Assembly: GCF_022682495.2 (NCBI RefSeq)
Contig: NC_071398.1
Location: forward strand, 98,669,705-98,733,704
Direction: 5' to 3'
Origin: Desmodus rotundus
Lineage: Eukaryota > Chordata > Mammalia > Chiroptera > Phyllostomidae
DNA: 64,000 nt
The notes beneath the pieces are model-generated. The model was not told the DNA's origin, ran no database searches, and saw only the letters and a program-made list of their open reading frames with translations. Every line of letters starts with the position of its first letter. The stretch's first letter is position 1. Shown one piece after another: positions 11,201 through 23,690 of the stretch. The translations under genes were made by a program, and so were the position numbers.

Positions 11201-12685
11201 TGGCTGAGAAAAGCCACCCTGGACTGCCTCTTCGGCGCTCTTCCTTCACACAGCCTCGACTCTTTGTGCTAGTCCCTACAGACGGTCGTCACCTTTAACC
11301 AAAGGCGGTTAGTGTCGTGGTTTACATAATTTCAGTTCTTAGAAACTCCCTGTTGAAAGCAGACCCATTAGGCCATTCTTTCTCTTCCCCATTGGACTTG
11401 TCACCATAAAACCAAAGGACAGGGTGGTCACCGATGGGTGGCCCATGTGTCCCAGGGGTGTGAACACGTAGCTGGGGGATCTGAAATGCTGCTCTGTGTG
11501 AATTCACGGATTCTTGTCTTCCGTCCACTTTGTAGTCCCGCATGTAATAACTGTCTTAGTATGCAAGCCTGAGAAGTACTTTCTTGCCGCAATTGTCTGA
11601 AGACTACGCTTCCCTAAGGTAGCTGGGTAGCTGAAGGCTATATTTATTTTGGAAGAAGGAAGGATCAGAATTGTTGGCTTTGGGAAGTTTATAGATGACA
11701 TTAAGATTTCCCCCACCCCTGGCTTTGTGCTTACACAGTCCTCAGACACGAAGGACAAGTCACCCCATTTTAGCAGCGGTCACTCTAGTGTCAGCTGGCC
11801 AGCCAGCGAACATCTGCCCTTCCTGATAAGATCTCACTTCCTCCACGGTCGAAGGGGTGAAAACCATCCCATACAGGATTTTTTCAAGCAATTAGTGTCT
11901 TTACAAAAGCACGATGCTCGTTTTAAATGGATACTCTATGGGGGGATATGTGAGAAAGTATGTCTTTTTCCAACCCCAGAGTACACGTTTTTACACGTTC
12001 TTCCCGATCAAGTTCCGCTGTGCACATCAACCGTTACACTGTCTTCATCACACAGGGATTGCCTCTGGAGCTGTTGGAGCCCCCGGGGCCGCCGGCCCCT
12101 GTGTTTGGGGGGCAGGGAAATGCACGACTGGATTTTTGTGGTCCTCGTGCTCATGGTCTGTCACCTGTACGTTGTCCTACCACGGACAACGGGACAATTT
12201 TTAGGAGCCCCTCCCTCACCTCAAACGTACTGCTTTGGGTTTGAAACCAGACGACCAAATTGTCATAGCCGTGCCGAGAACGAGGGAGAAGCAGGCGCCG
12301 GGAGCGGTGTGTGAGCCTGAGTGCATGGAATTTTACCGCTCAAAGGCCTCTTCTATTTACTTTAGCAGTAATGAGATTCGGGGAGGCATTTTCCCCCGGG
12401 GCTTACAACCATATATTAGTTCCCTAGCTGAAGTTTGGGGCCAGTTTGTTTACATTCTTCTAAAGAACAGAAATCTACGTCAATCGTGGATGTGGACGGG
12501 GTATGAATTATGAATGAGTGGATAAATAATTAAGTACACAGAATTCAGCCCAACACAGCACATCCGCCCACAACCCGCGGCATTTCTGGGAGGCGGCACA
12601 GCGCGAAAGTCAAAGAGAGCCCGCCCCGAGCCAGAGCAGCCGAGGTGGGGGTCTAGGGTCAGCACGTTTCGCTCCCACTCCGACG
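11201..12685. other. Unique sequence, no gene seen
   Basis: A 221-codon plus-strand frame (11649-12314) begins with TTG, has no recognisable domain and overlaps other long plus-strand frames. I do not call it a gene. 12540-12640 is GC-richer. Confidence 0.5.
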
Positions 12686-12815
12686 GTTCACTTAACCTGC
12701 ATTTTCCTCATCTGTATAACGCATGGGATGACAGTACCTTCCTCCTATTTTGTGCAAATTAAGTGGGACGTCCGTGCAGAGCGCTCAGTGTGGTGTCTGG
12801 CTCGCGGCACAAATT
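12686..12815 (+). mobile_element. MIR SINE fragment
   Basis: GTTCACTTAACCTGCATTTT then CCTCATCTGTATAACGCATG (12706-12725), GGGATGACAGTACCTTCCTC and a GAGCGCTCAGTGTGGTGTCT-type end reproduce the 5'-to-middle order of MIR on the plus strand. Confidence 0.8.
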
Positions 12816-14369
12816 CAACCTTGTTTCCCTGTGCACCTTCCTCTGGCTCCGCAAACGCCTCTCCTCCCTCCCTGACAGTACGGCCCAACTGCCCCGGGAG
12901 CAGCACGACCTTCCCGGGCTCGGTGTCACGCACGTCCGTTTCTCACTCCCACGAAGTCCACCCACTCTGCTGCACAGCGTCACTCGGAGACCCGGCTCCC
13001 TCCATCTGGGCCCTCCCTGTTTCCCTTGGTCAGGGCCTGGGCAGTTTTTACATGTTTAAAGTGGCTATATTTTAAATGGTTATTAAAAACCTACATACCT
13101 AACATCCTTGATTTTGTTTCCTTCCAAGGCCCTAGAATCCTCAGCCGGATCCTCTGCTTCGGGCCATCGAGTGAGGGGACGCGAGACGCGGAGGACCGCG
13201 GGGCAGATTTTCACAGGTCAGATCAGGAAGTGCGGGCGTCGCTCCCGCCACATCTCTTTGGCCAGAGCTCAGTCACACGGCCACCCCGAAGTGCAAGGGA
13301 GGCAGGGGCACGTGGGCAGTAGAGCGCAGGCCCAGGAGGAAAAGTCGTGGACGGCCGCGATCACGGGATGGTTCTGCCGTAGCTCCCTGAACGCACAATT
13401 CCCTCCATGCGGCCCCCACGCCGTCGTTTCCCTGCTCTTTCACCCCGACCCGATCTTCCTCCTCCCTAGGTACCACCAGACTCGCCCCTCCCCTCCCTGG
13501 AGCCCCTCTGTGGCGCCCCCCACAGGGCCACTCTCCGTACTGTCCCATTCCTTCGAATCGTGTGGGTCTTACAGCCCCTCTCTTCGCCTTTCCACAGCGA
13601 CATTAACGCAACAGGCCTCCTCTTGGATTTGTTCTCTGCTAGACACGCTGTGGCCGTCACCGCAGTTACTCCTTCCTGCTTTCCTCCGAGACTCAGGCTC
13701 TCGACTCTCCTCCGGACAACGAGTTCTCATTATTCTATCCACCCTTCTCCCCAAGCACCACCGGCCTTCGCCCTCGTGGGTCTTCAGGCCCAAGGGGTCC
13801 CTCTCTGTCTCACTGTCTTTCTCCCCCTCTCCCCGTCTCTCTTGTTCTCTCTTCACCTGCCATCCTGCCAGGCCTGGTCCCAAGGACCAGCCACGTGAAC
13901 GACTCCTCTCAGGGCTGCAAGGAGCCCCGCCCAGCCCTGAGTTTCCTGCCTCCAACATCTCCACACCTGGTCAAACACATCAGCACTCAAGCACCCCACT
14001 TCTGTTCCGAAGCTGGTGGGTGCTGCAACATAAGTGAAGCGCACAGGCGAACTGCCCTCTTTAAATACTCCCTCCCTCCACCCTCAGCCGGGCCCCCAGA
14101 CACTGAGCGATTCCTTCATTTGCCTCCACCTGACAGCCCACCGCACACCTCAGGTTTGCCGTTCGCTCAGATCCGTGTGTCTCCTTCACCCGCCGCTGTC
14201 TCCAACGCATAGTCATTGCAGGCGACTTGCACTCACTCACATATAAGTAACTCAAACGATTCGCTCGTTAATCCCATGCATGTTGACTGAGAAACAATTA
14301 GGTACTCCATTACGCTTTTTTAGTCTAATTTTTTCAGGCCACGTAATGTGAGGGTTTCTTCTTGCCCTT
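12816..14369. other. GC-rich unique sequence, no gene seen
   Basis: GC-rich with a CpG-dense part at 13140-13345. A 309-codon plus-strand frame (13108-14037) starts at TTG and has Ser/Pro/His-rich, featureless composition. Overlapping frames of more than 100 codons on both strands argue for chance openness. No exon structure was recognised. Confidence 0.5.
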
Positions 14370-15070
14370 GACTTCAAAATGCTTGCGTATCTCCGCACGT
14401 ATCTCGGCGCCTGTGCGCCCTCTCAGAGGATGAGGAGCTCCCCCTTCTTCCCGAGGCTGGTGCATTTCTCTCTTACCTTTCTTGTTTCAGGATGTTTTTT
14501 GGTTTCTGTCTCTGACTTTCTGAAGTTTATACATGAGGTACCAAGGTTTTCTTGGCTCTTCGAGCTTTCCAGACCTGTGATGTGTCCAACACTAACTTGG
14601 GGGAAGTTCTCCATCACGATTGTTTCAAATATCGCTCCTCTGTCTCTTTCTTTTCCAGCTGGTATTCCCATTGTATGTCTATTACGCCTCGTATAGTTGT
14701 CTCGGTTCCTGGATATTCTGTTGTGTTTTTCAGTCTTTTAGCCTCTTTGCTTTTCAGTTTTGGAAATTCCTATTGTCATATCCTGAAGCTCAGCGAGGCT
14801 TAGCCATGTCCAGTCTGCTAACGAGCCCGTCAAAGTTATCAGCCACTTCTGTTGCAGTGTTTTTGATCACTGATATTTTTATTCTTTCTTAGAATTTCCA
14901 TCCCTGCGCTAACAGTTTTGCACATTGTCAACTTCTTCCGTGAATGCCTTTGGCATGTCGGTCGTAGTTTTTTAAAATTCCTGGTCGGATAATTCCAACG
15001 CTCCTACCATATCTGACTCGGGTGGGTATTCCGTTCTTCAGGCTGTTTTGGCATTTATTTTGGCTTGTGA
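14370..15070 (-). mobile_element. Old L1/HAL1 fragment, antisense
   Basis: Plus-strand phrases typical of antisense L1M ORF1-region sequence appear in order: AGGATGTTTTTTGGTTTCTG, GGGGAAGTTCTCCATCACGA (14599-14618), TTTCAAATATCGCTCCTCTG, AGCTGGTATTCCCATTGTAT and CTGTTGTGTTTTTCAGTC. It is diverged and frameless. It lies close to two other L1 pieces, making a 1.5-kb L1 cluster. Confidence 0.7.
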
Positions 15071-15284
15071 CGTTTTGCTGGGAGTTGGATGTGGGGCATG
15101 GGGTGAGAGGAACTGAGGTAAACAGCCTGCAGTGGTGCAGTGGGGACCACTGGGCGGGGAGGGGAAGCACCGTCCTGTGATTGGGTCTCAGTTTCTCTGT
15201 GAGCCAGTGAAACGGGGGACGGGGCCCAGTTATCAAATAAATACAGCAGGAGGAGGCACTGCACAGGCGAACTGCCTACTTGAA

Positions 15285-15480
15285 AGTTGCTAGGAAAGTA
15301 GATCTTCGACATTTCATCGCAAGAAAAAATTTTGTAGCGTTGGTGATGGATGTTAGCAGACTTACTGTGGTGGTTATTTTGCAATGTATTCAAATATCAA
15401 ATCTTTATTATACACCTGAAACTAATATCATGTTATCTGTCAATTATACCTCAATTAAAACATCTGTGTACATTTAGTAT
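15285..15480 (+). mobile_element. L1 3' end
   Basis: Ends with TATACACCTGAAACTAATAT (15409-15428), CATGTTATCTGTCAATTATA and CCTCAATTAAAACATC, the standard 3' terminus of L1MA/MB-type elements. Only the last ~190 bp are present. Confidence 0.85.
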
Positions 15481-15589
15481 AATTTAGGGTAAAATTTCTT
15501 TATTTAATATGCATTTTCTATGTTTAGTTATTTATTTCCGGCTTTTTTTTTTGCTTTCACCTGGATTGATCAAACATTTTTATTACTTC

Positions 15590-15910
15590 CAATTTTCTCC
15601 CCTTAATGTTGCTAGTTATATGTATATATCTTTACTATTCTTTTGGTGGTTACCATAGAGACTACAGCATATATTTATGACTAATACAAATTAGTCATTT
15701 TACCAGTTCTCTGAGAATTCAAAGACCTTAGAATACTTTACCTTTAACCTTTGCCTCCTTGATGTTACGATTTTAGTTACATATGTTTTATAAGACATGA
15801 CATTTATTTACACATATTAATTATACATATTTCATACAGCAAATACTTACTGTAGTCACCCAATATTTCCCTTTTGTATTCCTGTTTACTCCTTCATGTA
15901 TTGCCTACAC
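15590..15910 (-). mobile_element. Old L1M fragment, antisense
   Basis: TGGTGGTTACCATAGAGACT (15643-15662) then ACAGCATATATTTATGAC matches the antisense L1M phrase around GTGGTTACTCTAGAGATTACA. It continues in AT-rich diverged sequence to about 15910. Confidence 0.65.
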
Positions 15911-17014
15911 TTTTACCAGGGACCATATCCCTTTGTCCTGAAGAACTGATTAGCATGTATTTCCGTGCGTACGCCCCAGTCAGGGATAATCTGAGACTGG
16001 GAGGCGGGGCAGCACAGGGAGGCAAACCCTTCATCCCGCCCTCAGTGTTGGAGGGTGTGTTAGTTCCCTGGGCACCGGATCCCAGGGAAGCTGTTGCTCA
16101 GCGGCGTGAAATACGGCATCATTATTATTGTGGAAAAGCCAACCATCTGTGCAATTATGCCTCTTACAAAGTATTGTCTTCACTCTCTGGCTGCCATGAA
16201 GATTTCCCCGTAGTGGCCGGCATGCGGCGGGTCTCTTGTGCAATGGCTCTGTGCATGTGTGTTTGTATGTGTGAGTGTGTGTGTGTGTGTGTCCTCTTGG
16301 GTTCTGAACTGGCTCTTGAGGGTGAGCTTTCACTATCGGTAAGGAAGTGGCTTTCAAGTCTCCCCCCTTTGAGTAGATTCTCCAGTTTGTGAGCAGGTCA
16401 TCTGCCCAAAACGCCCATTTAACCACGTAATTACCTTTCAGACCTTCCAAACCCATGTAAGATGCAGCCCAGGCTGCTCTCCAGGTGTACGGCCCCTGAC
16501 CTCACTCCACCTACCCCTGCATCCTCCTCTCCTGCTCCCTCCTGGTCCTGCCCGCCCCTGGATGCACCCGGAGGTAAATATACAAAATCCCCTCCCCAGC
16601 TCACATGCCTCTCCATCTCTGCTTTGCTACTCTCTCTGCACGGATGCGCCTTCCCTCATCTGCCTCTGTCCACCCATGCCTCTCCATCCAGCTAACCCTG
16701 GACCACCCTTCACAATTTATTCTGCACACCAACTCTTCCAGGCAGCCCCTCTAAGGCCCAAGCCTGGATTGTCCCTGGAGCGCCCTGCACGACCCCCACC
16801 GTAGCTTTCGGACTGGGCACCGCAGTTGCCTTTGGGAGTACCAGCCCCTCACCGACCACGCCAGACACTAAGCTGCTCAGAAGTTACAGCCACAGGTTAC
16901 TCATCTTGTATCTCATACCGCCCGCTGCTTAACCCGGGGCCAGTCACACTGTAAGCGAGCATTTGTGGAACGAGTCAGACGAAGTCAGGATAACTAGGCT
17001 CTGAGGCATCACCA
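15911..17014. other. Unique sequence, no gene seen
   Basis: Contains a TG tract (listed separately) and a CT-rich part at 16480-16700. 16850-16985 has a weak L2-3'-end flavour (GCATTTGTGGAACGAGTCAG) that I cannot confirm. Confidence 0.45.
16251..16292. repeat. (TG)n microsatellite, interrupted
   Basis: TGTGTG units from 16255 to 16292 with TTTG and GAG interruptions; the pure TG part is about 16274-16292. A likely length-polymorphic marker. Confidence 0.85.
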
Positions 17015-17245
17015 CTGACTCGCAACATTCACCGAGTCCTTCCGGCGCACCGGGCACTGAGCTGAGTGCGCTACATACACATGATGTCCTTTAACGGCAG
17101 CCCTGGCAGAGAGGGACTGCGATCACCCCGTTTCACAGAGGAAGACACTGAGGCCCAGGGAGGTTAAACTCCTTGTTCAAAAGCACCCAGGCAGTAAAGG
17201 GCAGAGCCAAGCTGCCAGCCCAAGGCTGGGCGTGCGTGCGGATCA
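17015..17245 (+). mobile_element. MIR SINE, near full length
   Basis: Follows the MIR order: CACCGGGCACTGAGCTGAGT, CGCTACATACACATGATGTC, CACCCCGTTTCACAGAGGAA (17125-17144), GACACTGAGGCCCAGGGAGG, TTAAACTCCTTGTTCAAAAG and CACCCAGGCAGTAAAGGGCA, then an AGAGCCAAGCTGCCAGCCC-like end. It is the best preserved MIR in the window. Confidence 0.9.
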
Positions 17246-17830
17246 CAAAGCCTTGTCCACAAGCTCACTCACGGGCCGACCCTCTCAGCTGCCAGTCCTG
17301 GGCCGCACCCCCTCCCCAGCCTCCCCAACACTCCCCAGATTTCAGTGCTAAGTACTGCGTTGTCCCTGACACAAGGCTGGTTCCAGGTCATGGTCGCCTT
17401 CCACGGAATGCTTATCGAACCATTAGAAGGTAAATGGGAAAATAAAATTTTCGCCAGGTCCGGATTTAGCAGGCTTCTTTGAGTGGGCCCATACCCCTGG
17501 GGCATTATGAGAGTTAACGCAAAGGAATGTTCATTCAAATTCTCCTCAAGATCTATGTGTGAATTAAGAGTCTTGGAGACGGAACCTGGGCTATTTTCGG
17601 CCACACGGGTAGGAAGTTTTAAGCGAATCCTTCATCTCCTGTAGCTACAAAAAGAGCCGAGAGCTAAGCACGGTGGTTTCCCTTCTCTGCAAGGACCACG
17701 TGGACCAAAGTCCACCACAGCCTGAGGCGGTTCAGGAATCTTCCAAGGAACTTGACGTGCAACCAGAGTGCAGGGAACCACAAGATGGCAAACCCGAGGG
17801 CAGTGTCCTGGGCGCAGAGTCTGCCCGTAC

Positions 17831-17874
17831 GGGGCGGGGCGGGGGGGGGGGGGGCGGGGGGCAGGGTTGGGGGG
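17831..17874 (+). repeat. Long G-run, G-quadruplex-prone
   Basis: Six G-runs in 44 bp with lengths 4, 4, 14, 6, 3 and 6 and loops of 1-2 nt. It satisfies the canonical G4 pattern several times over on the plus strand, with an i-motif-prone C strand opposite. It is also likely to be a sequencing/assembly slippage site. Confidence 0.85.
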
Positions 17875-19477
17875 AAGGCAGGGTCACCCTCACTGGCAGG
17901 CACACGCGTGATAGGCTGATAGGCTTTTGTAGCTCAGCAGGGCCCCTGAAGCTGCTGCTGGGCAGCCTTTCCGAGGCAGTCTCTCCGCTCAGTGGGAAAC
18001 ACACTGAGCTGCAGAGAGCAGAGAGCGGGAGGGGCTGGAGCTGGAGGGGCCCCTGCAGGGAGGCGTGAAGGATGTCAGAGGGCTGTGTGCACGGGGAGAG
18101 GCTATGCAAATAGAAAACATCTCCATGTGGTGTGTTACCCTCTGAGGGTGAAGGCCGGATTGCAAAGCAATGACCCATGGCTGCCTGGGGCCACCACTGA
18201 ACCACGCAGACGAGCCCTGTTAATGTCACAGGGTTTAAGAAAACACAGAAAATGAGACCGCGCCTGGAGGAAATCGGACTAAACCTAGGTTTGGGGGTTG
18301 GGAGGAATGCAGTTTGGTGCTTGGTGGCTGGATGGGGTTCCTGCGGCTGACACCCACAATCGGCACCACAGGCTGACTTTCTGAGAGCCCTGTAACACGT
18401 CCATCACCTGAATGGATCCATAAGGAGAGGAAACGGTGTAATCCAAACGAGGACACAGGTGTCCAGGTGTCGGTCCCTTGTCCACGGGGAGCTTCATTTT
18501 GTCACAGGCATCATTCCGGGCAGCCGCGGGTCATTCCGCGGCGACTGAGGACCCACCCCTGAAGCGGCAGCACACGGCGCGGTGATGTTTTCTGTTTGCA
18601 CAGCCTCTCCCCGAACACAGCGCTCTGCGCTCACCCCGCTGAGTCCGGGCGAGGCTGGGGCCTGGGATCTGCTCTTCTGGCTCCAAACCCTTCGTCTCCC
18701 TACTGCCACAGGCTATGACGGTGCTCTGAGATGCCCCCGTACTTGGAACATGATCTTCTGATAAATCCCTTTCTTTCTGCCGTGTCACCCTCCGGACAGC
18801 AGCGGAGTTGGGGGAGAACTGCAGGAAGACACCCTGCAGGCGTGAGGGGCTTGTGCAAAGTCACCTCAAGTCATTCCTGGGATTGCACCGAATCGGGATT
18901 GTGCGACCGCAGGTGCACCTGGAGCCCTGAGCCACAGTCTTTCCTCAGAGGCGGGTGCTGCCTGTCACTGGGCCTGGCCCACTTGGTGCAGCAGATTTTT
19001 GTCACCAGCTGCACCGTGGGCACCGTGCTGGGCACCACTGGGGGACAGAGTAGACATCTGCTAAGATCCTGGCTCCCCAGAGCCTAAAATCCAGGTGAAA
19101 TAAATGCACCCCCAAAATGTGTGCACTGCCAGCTCTCCCTGAAACAGCACTTCAGAGAAAGGGGAGACCAGGGAGAGCAAGTGGCTGCAGGTGCCACAGG
19201 AGGGAGGTGTCCTTTACAGCCACCAGGGAGGTGAGGCATCAGACGGACCGATGGGAAGGCACACAGGTCCAAGGGCAGGGACAGTGTGAGTGACACTCAG
19301 AGGCCGGAAGGGCTGGGGTACGTGTTGAGTGAAATTAGTGAAGAGGCCATCCCAGCCGAGGCCTGAGGGCAGCCCACTCGCTTAGAAGGAAAAAGCCCGA
19401 GGGTCAGGCCATGTTGGGGGACAGGAGCAAAGAGAAGAGGGTTGGCTTTGATGACGGCTTAGCGGGACTCCAAGCTG

Positions 19478-19504
19478 TCTCTCTCAATCTCTCTCTCTCT
19501 CTCA
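19478..19504. repeat. (CT)n microsatellite
   Basis: CTCTCTC tracts interrupted once by AAT (19486-19488), ending before CACTTAACC. Confidence 0.75.
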
Positions 19505-20482
19505 CTTAACCAGGAGGCCCTCAGCACGCCTCCACTCAGTGTGGCTCTGATGTTTTAAAGGGGGCCGTGTGGGGAGGCAGGAGGGAGGGGAAGGACCGCC
19601 GTGGGGCAGGAGGGGTACAGGTGTCTTCCTGGGCGCACTGTCCCACCAGGAAGGCTGTTCCATGGGACAAACCTCCTCCCTCACGTTGGCGGCCTGCTCC
19701 TGACAGCCAGTTTCCTTTGCTCTCCCATTGCCCACGGGGTGCACACTTTGTCTTCTTCTAGCAGATTCTGTATTTTTAGGCCAGGCAGTTGCTGTGGCAA
19801 CCACTAGAGCTGAACATTTTGTTTCCCAAGAACAAATGCCACGTTTAAATATTCAAGCTATTTTCTGTGGTTCAAAGGAACTGAGGTTTCACAAGCATAT
19901 CATTCAGACCACATGAGAGAAATCGAATTTTCTCTTTCTCACCTGCAGGGTCCCGTTCCCACAGTGCTCACACCTTTCCGGGGTGGGACGGAGGTCAAGA
20001 AGAATGGTCACAGCAAATGGGGACGTCTCTTCCAGAAGGGAGACTAAAGAATAATTGTATTACGTTTCACTTCTCCCATCATTGTTTCAGAAGACTTTAC
20101 CCATGAATGCTCTAGGCAACGGTGGGGAGCTCCTGTCCTCCCTCCTTCTGCAAGAAGACGCATGGGGGGCTCTTCTCCCACCTTCCAATAAAGAGGGGCC
20201 GTCCCGCCCCGGTCCAACCTGTCCCCGATGGTGCTGGCACCGAAATATGGCCATTGCTCCATCCTCTGGCTTCTCCCTCCACAGGCGACACTGTAGCCGT
20301 CGCATTTACTATGTCTGAGTATTTTTTCCCTCACGAGTACGGCACATACCTATTATAGATCGTGGATTGCCAGCGCGCCCTATTTTAGGATCCGAGGTTC
20401 TGAAGCTTATCTCAGCCTCCAGATTCCTCCCTCCCAAGTAAGTACACTGGAGGGTGAGAACGGCCTCCCACACATCTAGATA

Positions 20483-20942
20483 AGGAGTTCTTAACCTTGG
20501 TCCGTGAACTTGAATGGGGAAAAAATGACATCATTATTTTTGCTATCGTCTCCCTGAGATTATCGCTTTGTTCTGTCACAGTTACAGGAAGCAAGCCGCA
20601 AGTCACCACCAGAAAGCCCACCCACCACGTTACAAGGGTTGAAGACTTATATCAAAACTGTGCAGACTCATCACTACTCTGGAATTGTGGTTGTTACTGG
20701 ATACACAGTACAGTCCAACGCTGTGACTTCTTAGTTAGCAAATAAATACAATATTCACTCATAGCACCATTTGATTTTTAGTATTTTGAGTTGCTTTTCT
20801 TGGTAATATTTAGGTTGCTTTCCTTTGTAACAAATATTTCATTTCATGCATTTAAAACATTATTCTAAGAAGGGAGACTGAAGGTTTGCCAGGTTGCTGA
20901 GAGCACCCATGGCACGCGAAAGTTTGCCAACGCCTGCCCTAC
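20483..20942. mobile_element. hAT-Charlie-type nonautonomous DNA transposon fossil
   Basis: Begins AGGAGTTCTTAACCTTGG and ends with a GGTTTGCCAGGTTGCTGAGA, CACCCATGGCAC and AGTTTGCCAACGCCTGCC series. These resemble MER1-type hAT elements, which start and end with GGGTTCTTAACC / TTAAGAACCC-like termini. The terminal inverted repeats are weak and no clear 8-bp duplication remains. No transposase frame. The family member is not named. Confidence 0.6.
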
Positions 20943-22907
20943 ACGCATGTGGTCCGGTGCTATGGTCTCCGCGCCTGCGACTACCTGTGCGTTAAGGAAG
21001 CAACCGGACCCAGATCCTTCGCTTTACGCGTTCAGAGCACTTCCACGTTGAGCCACGCTGCTCAGGAGAATAACTCTGACCTTGACAAAGAAGGCCGGCC
21101 CTTTCTGAGAGCAGCAGGTGAAGCCCCTGGGGCGGATTCCCCCTCACCTGGAACACGCCCTGCACCCGCTCACTGCCTTTGAAAGCCACAGGTGTGACTG
21201 ATCGTTGAGGAGCAACCTGCAGAGCAAAGCCCCTGTCAGGGTGGACTCAGGAGTCTACACCGTTCTGTGTACAGGGAGATGGGTGGGACCTAGTACGGGA
21301 AACTGGAGGCTGGGGCTGGGGGAACAAAGGTCAGGGAAGGTGACCGTTGGTTTTCCAGAAATCAGGAGCATATGGAACTGCAGGAAACTGTCACTGATAT
21401 GTTTCGAGGCTGCAACACCCAGGGGCATGACTGGAAGAAGGACGCCTGGCAGCTGCCCGACCATGCACACCACTTTCTCCCGAAGTCCACACCACTCACT
21501 CACACACCTGCCTCCTGCTGTCACCGAGATGCAAGGTTCTGCTCTCCTCTGCTTTCCAGGCTCTGCACCTGCCTTTCACGGTTGTAACCGACCCCATGAC
21601 CGGTAGGGATTCTGAGGGGTGCAGAGCTCAGGTTGCCAGCCTCTGGAAAACCGAGGCAGAATCAGGAGGGGGGAGAAGAGTACAGAACGACAGCAGAACG
21701 CATCACGCCCGTGGGATGGAGGTGTGGCGGAGAAGAGGCAGGTTGGGCTGGGTATCTGCGCTCTAACGCTGGCTGTGGGCCTCTGGGGACTCACACTCGT
21801 CCTCTCTGGGACCCGGCTTTTACATTCACAAGGGCCCCAAATCCCAGTGGCTCGGGGAACCCGGCTCCGTGGTGTGAGAAGATCAACTTCGTGGTTCACG
21901 AGCACTGGGGAGTGAGTGCGTCTGTGAGCGGAACTGACGGGGAACGGGCTAGGGATTCTCAAAGGAGAATGGGCTGGCGTTTCTCTCTACAGCTTAGGTA
22001 ACCTACCAGCTGGAAAGCTGAAACTAATCCCACAGGCCACGCCTGAGGGCTCGATGGCTTTACCCGACAGTCACGTCACTTGTGTGCATTTACAAGGGAG
22101 TGTTTTGGAGATAATTTCTCACAGACCCAGAGACACTTCTGTGTGACATCAGCAGCCATCTTGCCGGGTCTCCCACTAATCTTGTTCCTATCCTCCTTCG
22201 CCACCTCCCCCAGGCACTCCATGTCCCCATGGTCTTTACAAGTGTGGAAAAACAGTCAGAGGACACAATGTCTCTTACACCCTGAATGGGTCACAGCCAT
22301 GTGGGCTGGACAAGAGGCACCCTGTTGCTGCTTCCCAGGGGCTCTGGCGGAGTCTTTCTAGGGGAGTCCTCTTCTCCCCCACAGGCAGGCGCACTGCAGG
22401 CCTGGGCCACCTGACGCAGAAGGCTGAGCTCCTGGCCAGGGACCCGGTGGCACAATCCGCCCGAGGGAGGAGGTTTCGAAGAGAAGAGCCGACAGTAATG
22501 CTCAGAGCTTGTCCCTCCCAAAGCGAGAGCATTAGGCGTAGCTGAGAGAACTGGTTCAGCAGGAACTTTTGGGAAGGCTGGCACCTACTCTGGGACTTCA
22601 CGCTCGACCGGGACAGGCTTGGTTTCCACACCCTGTCACCAGTTCCATGCCTGTCCTGAGCGTGGGGAGGCCCCTGGGCAGAAATGGGGCACAGTCAGAG
22701 GCCCCTGCGTCCTGGCCCCTTTGGCTCTGTGGGGAGGGGCTCAGCTGGCCTGAGGGGGGATGGCACACAATTTGGAGGATCTCTGCTTCCCACTGCCTCT
22801 TTTCGGCCCTGAAGTGACTGAGAGAAAATCAATGGAATCTGCCTTTAAAAAGCAACTATTGATCACCAATGTATACAGCTTAATTCTGGAGCTACTGGCG
22901 CCGCAGG
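20943..22907. other. Unique sequence, no gene seen
   Basis: No supported gene. 21760-21850 has a weak MIR-like phrase. Frames of 118-133 codons overlap on both strands and resemble nothing known. Confidence 0.5.
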
Positions 22908-23058
22908 GATGGAAAGCCCACGGTTGTCGGATTGCAGGTTTGGTACCCAGCCGGGGCCCGAATGACAGGCAACCACCCGAGCTTTCTCTCCCTCACTCTC
23001 TCCCTCCCTTCCCATCCCTCTAAAATCAATAAACAGGTCCTCGGGTCAGGATAAGAAA
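22908..23058 (+). mobile_element. VES-type bat SINE, 5'-truncated
   Basis: Has a tRNA B-box-like region, a GGTACCCAGCCGGGGCCCGA segment, a CT-rich body (22984-23020) and the diagnostic tail CTCTAAAATCAATAAACAGG, TCCTCGGGTCAGGATAAG. VES SINEs are tRNA-derived elements moved by L1 machinery and known from vesper-type bats. Confidence 0.85.
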
Positions 23059-23439
23059 AAAGTACACGGTTGCTGACTTCAAGATTTCATAAGCTGACTG
23101 AAAGGAACAACGCGTCTGAGTAACTTCGGTACAACTCTGTGATGAGCGCTCAACGTTTGTTTACAAATACCCTGCACGGGAGAAAGAAGGATTTCTTTCT
23201 CTCTAGATACAAGACGACCGAAAGACACCAGACTTGAGTGGGCCCCGCAGGAAAGGGAGCGGTGTGATCAGTCAGCAGTGGAGAGGATTAGCAAGGGGTG
23301 GGGGGGCGGTTTGCATGGGAGCCCAAACTTGAACCTGGGGCCGGAGCAGAAGTGTGAAGGCCACTGTTTGAGGACTATGGAGTCACCTTAGATGAATGCC
23401 CTGGTTGGGGTGGAGGGGGTGGAACGGCGCAGTCAGAAA

Positions 23440-23690
23440 TCAGCCTGTGGAAGGCTGGGCCGCGTGGTTTGGAGTGTGTCCTGTAAACAGAGAGGAGTCC
23501 CTGCAGGTGTGTGGTCGAGTGGGTCGGACGGTCAGAGCCGTGTTTAAGGAAGAGGGTCGTGGTGGAAGTGCTCGAGCTGAGGATTGGGTGGGGTGTGTCG
23601 AGTGGAAGCAGGGAGTCAGGCCGAGTGGGCAGCCCAGAGGACCGGCTGCCAGCCGTCAGCCTGTCCCATCTTGAGTTTCTGACATCCGAT
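23440..23690 (-). mobile_element. L2 fragment, antisense
   Basis: Plus-strand reading TTTGGAGTGTGTCCTGTAAA (23469-23488), then GTCGGACGGTCAGAGCCGTG and TTTAAGGAAGAGGGTCGTGG, corresponds to antisense of the L2 ORF2 C-terminal coding part (consensus: gagtgacatgatcagatttg followed by a variant of agaaagatcactctggc). Confidence 0.7.

Larger units (their letters stand above)
17246..20482. other. Unique sequence, no gene seen
   Basis: GC-moderate unique DNA. It holds the G-run at 17831-17874 and a CT microsatellite (both listed). 18960-19090 has a weak L2-like phrase (CACCGTGCTGGGCACCACTG). Overlapping frames of 100-165 codons on both strands show no recognised domains. Confidence 0.5.

Noticed and set aside
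11649..12314. 221-codon plus-strand frame
   Set aside because: Non-ATG start, no domain, overlapped by other frames and not supported by splice or promoter context.
13108..14037. 309-codon plus-strand open frame
   Set aside because: It starts at TTG, is GC-rich and low in complexity, overlaps several minus-strand frames and has no recognisable domain or exon signals.
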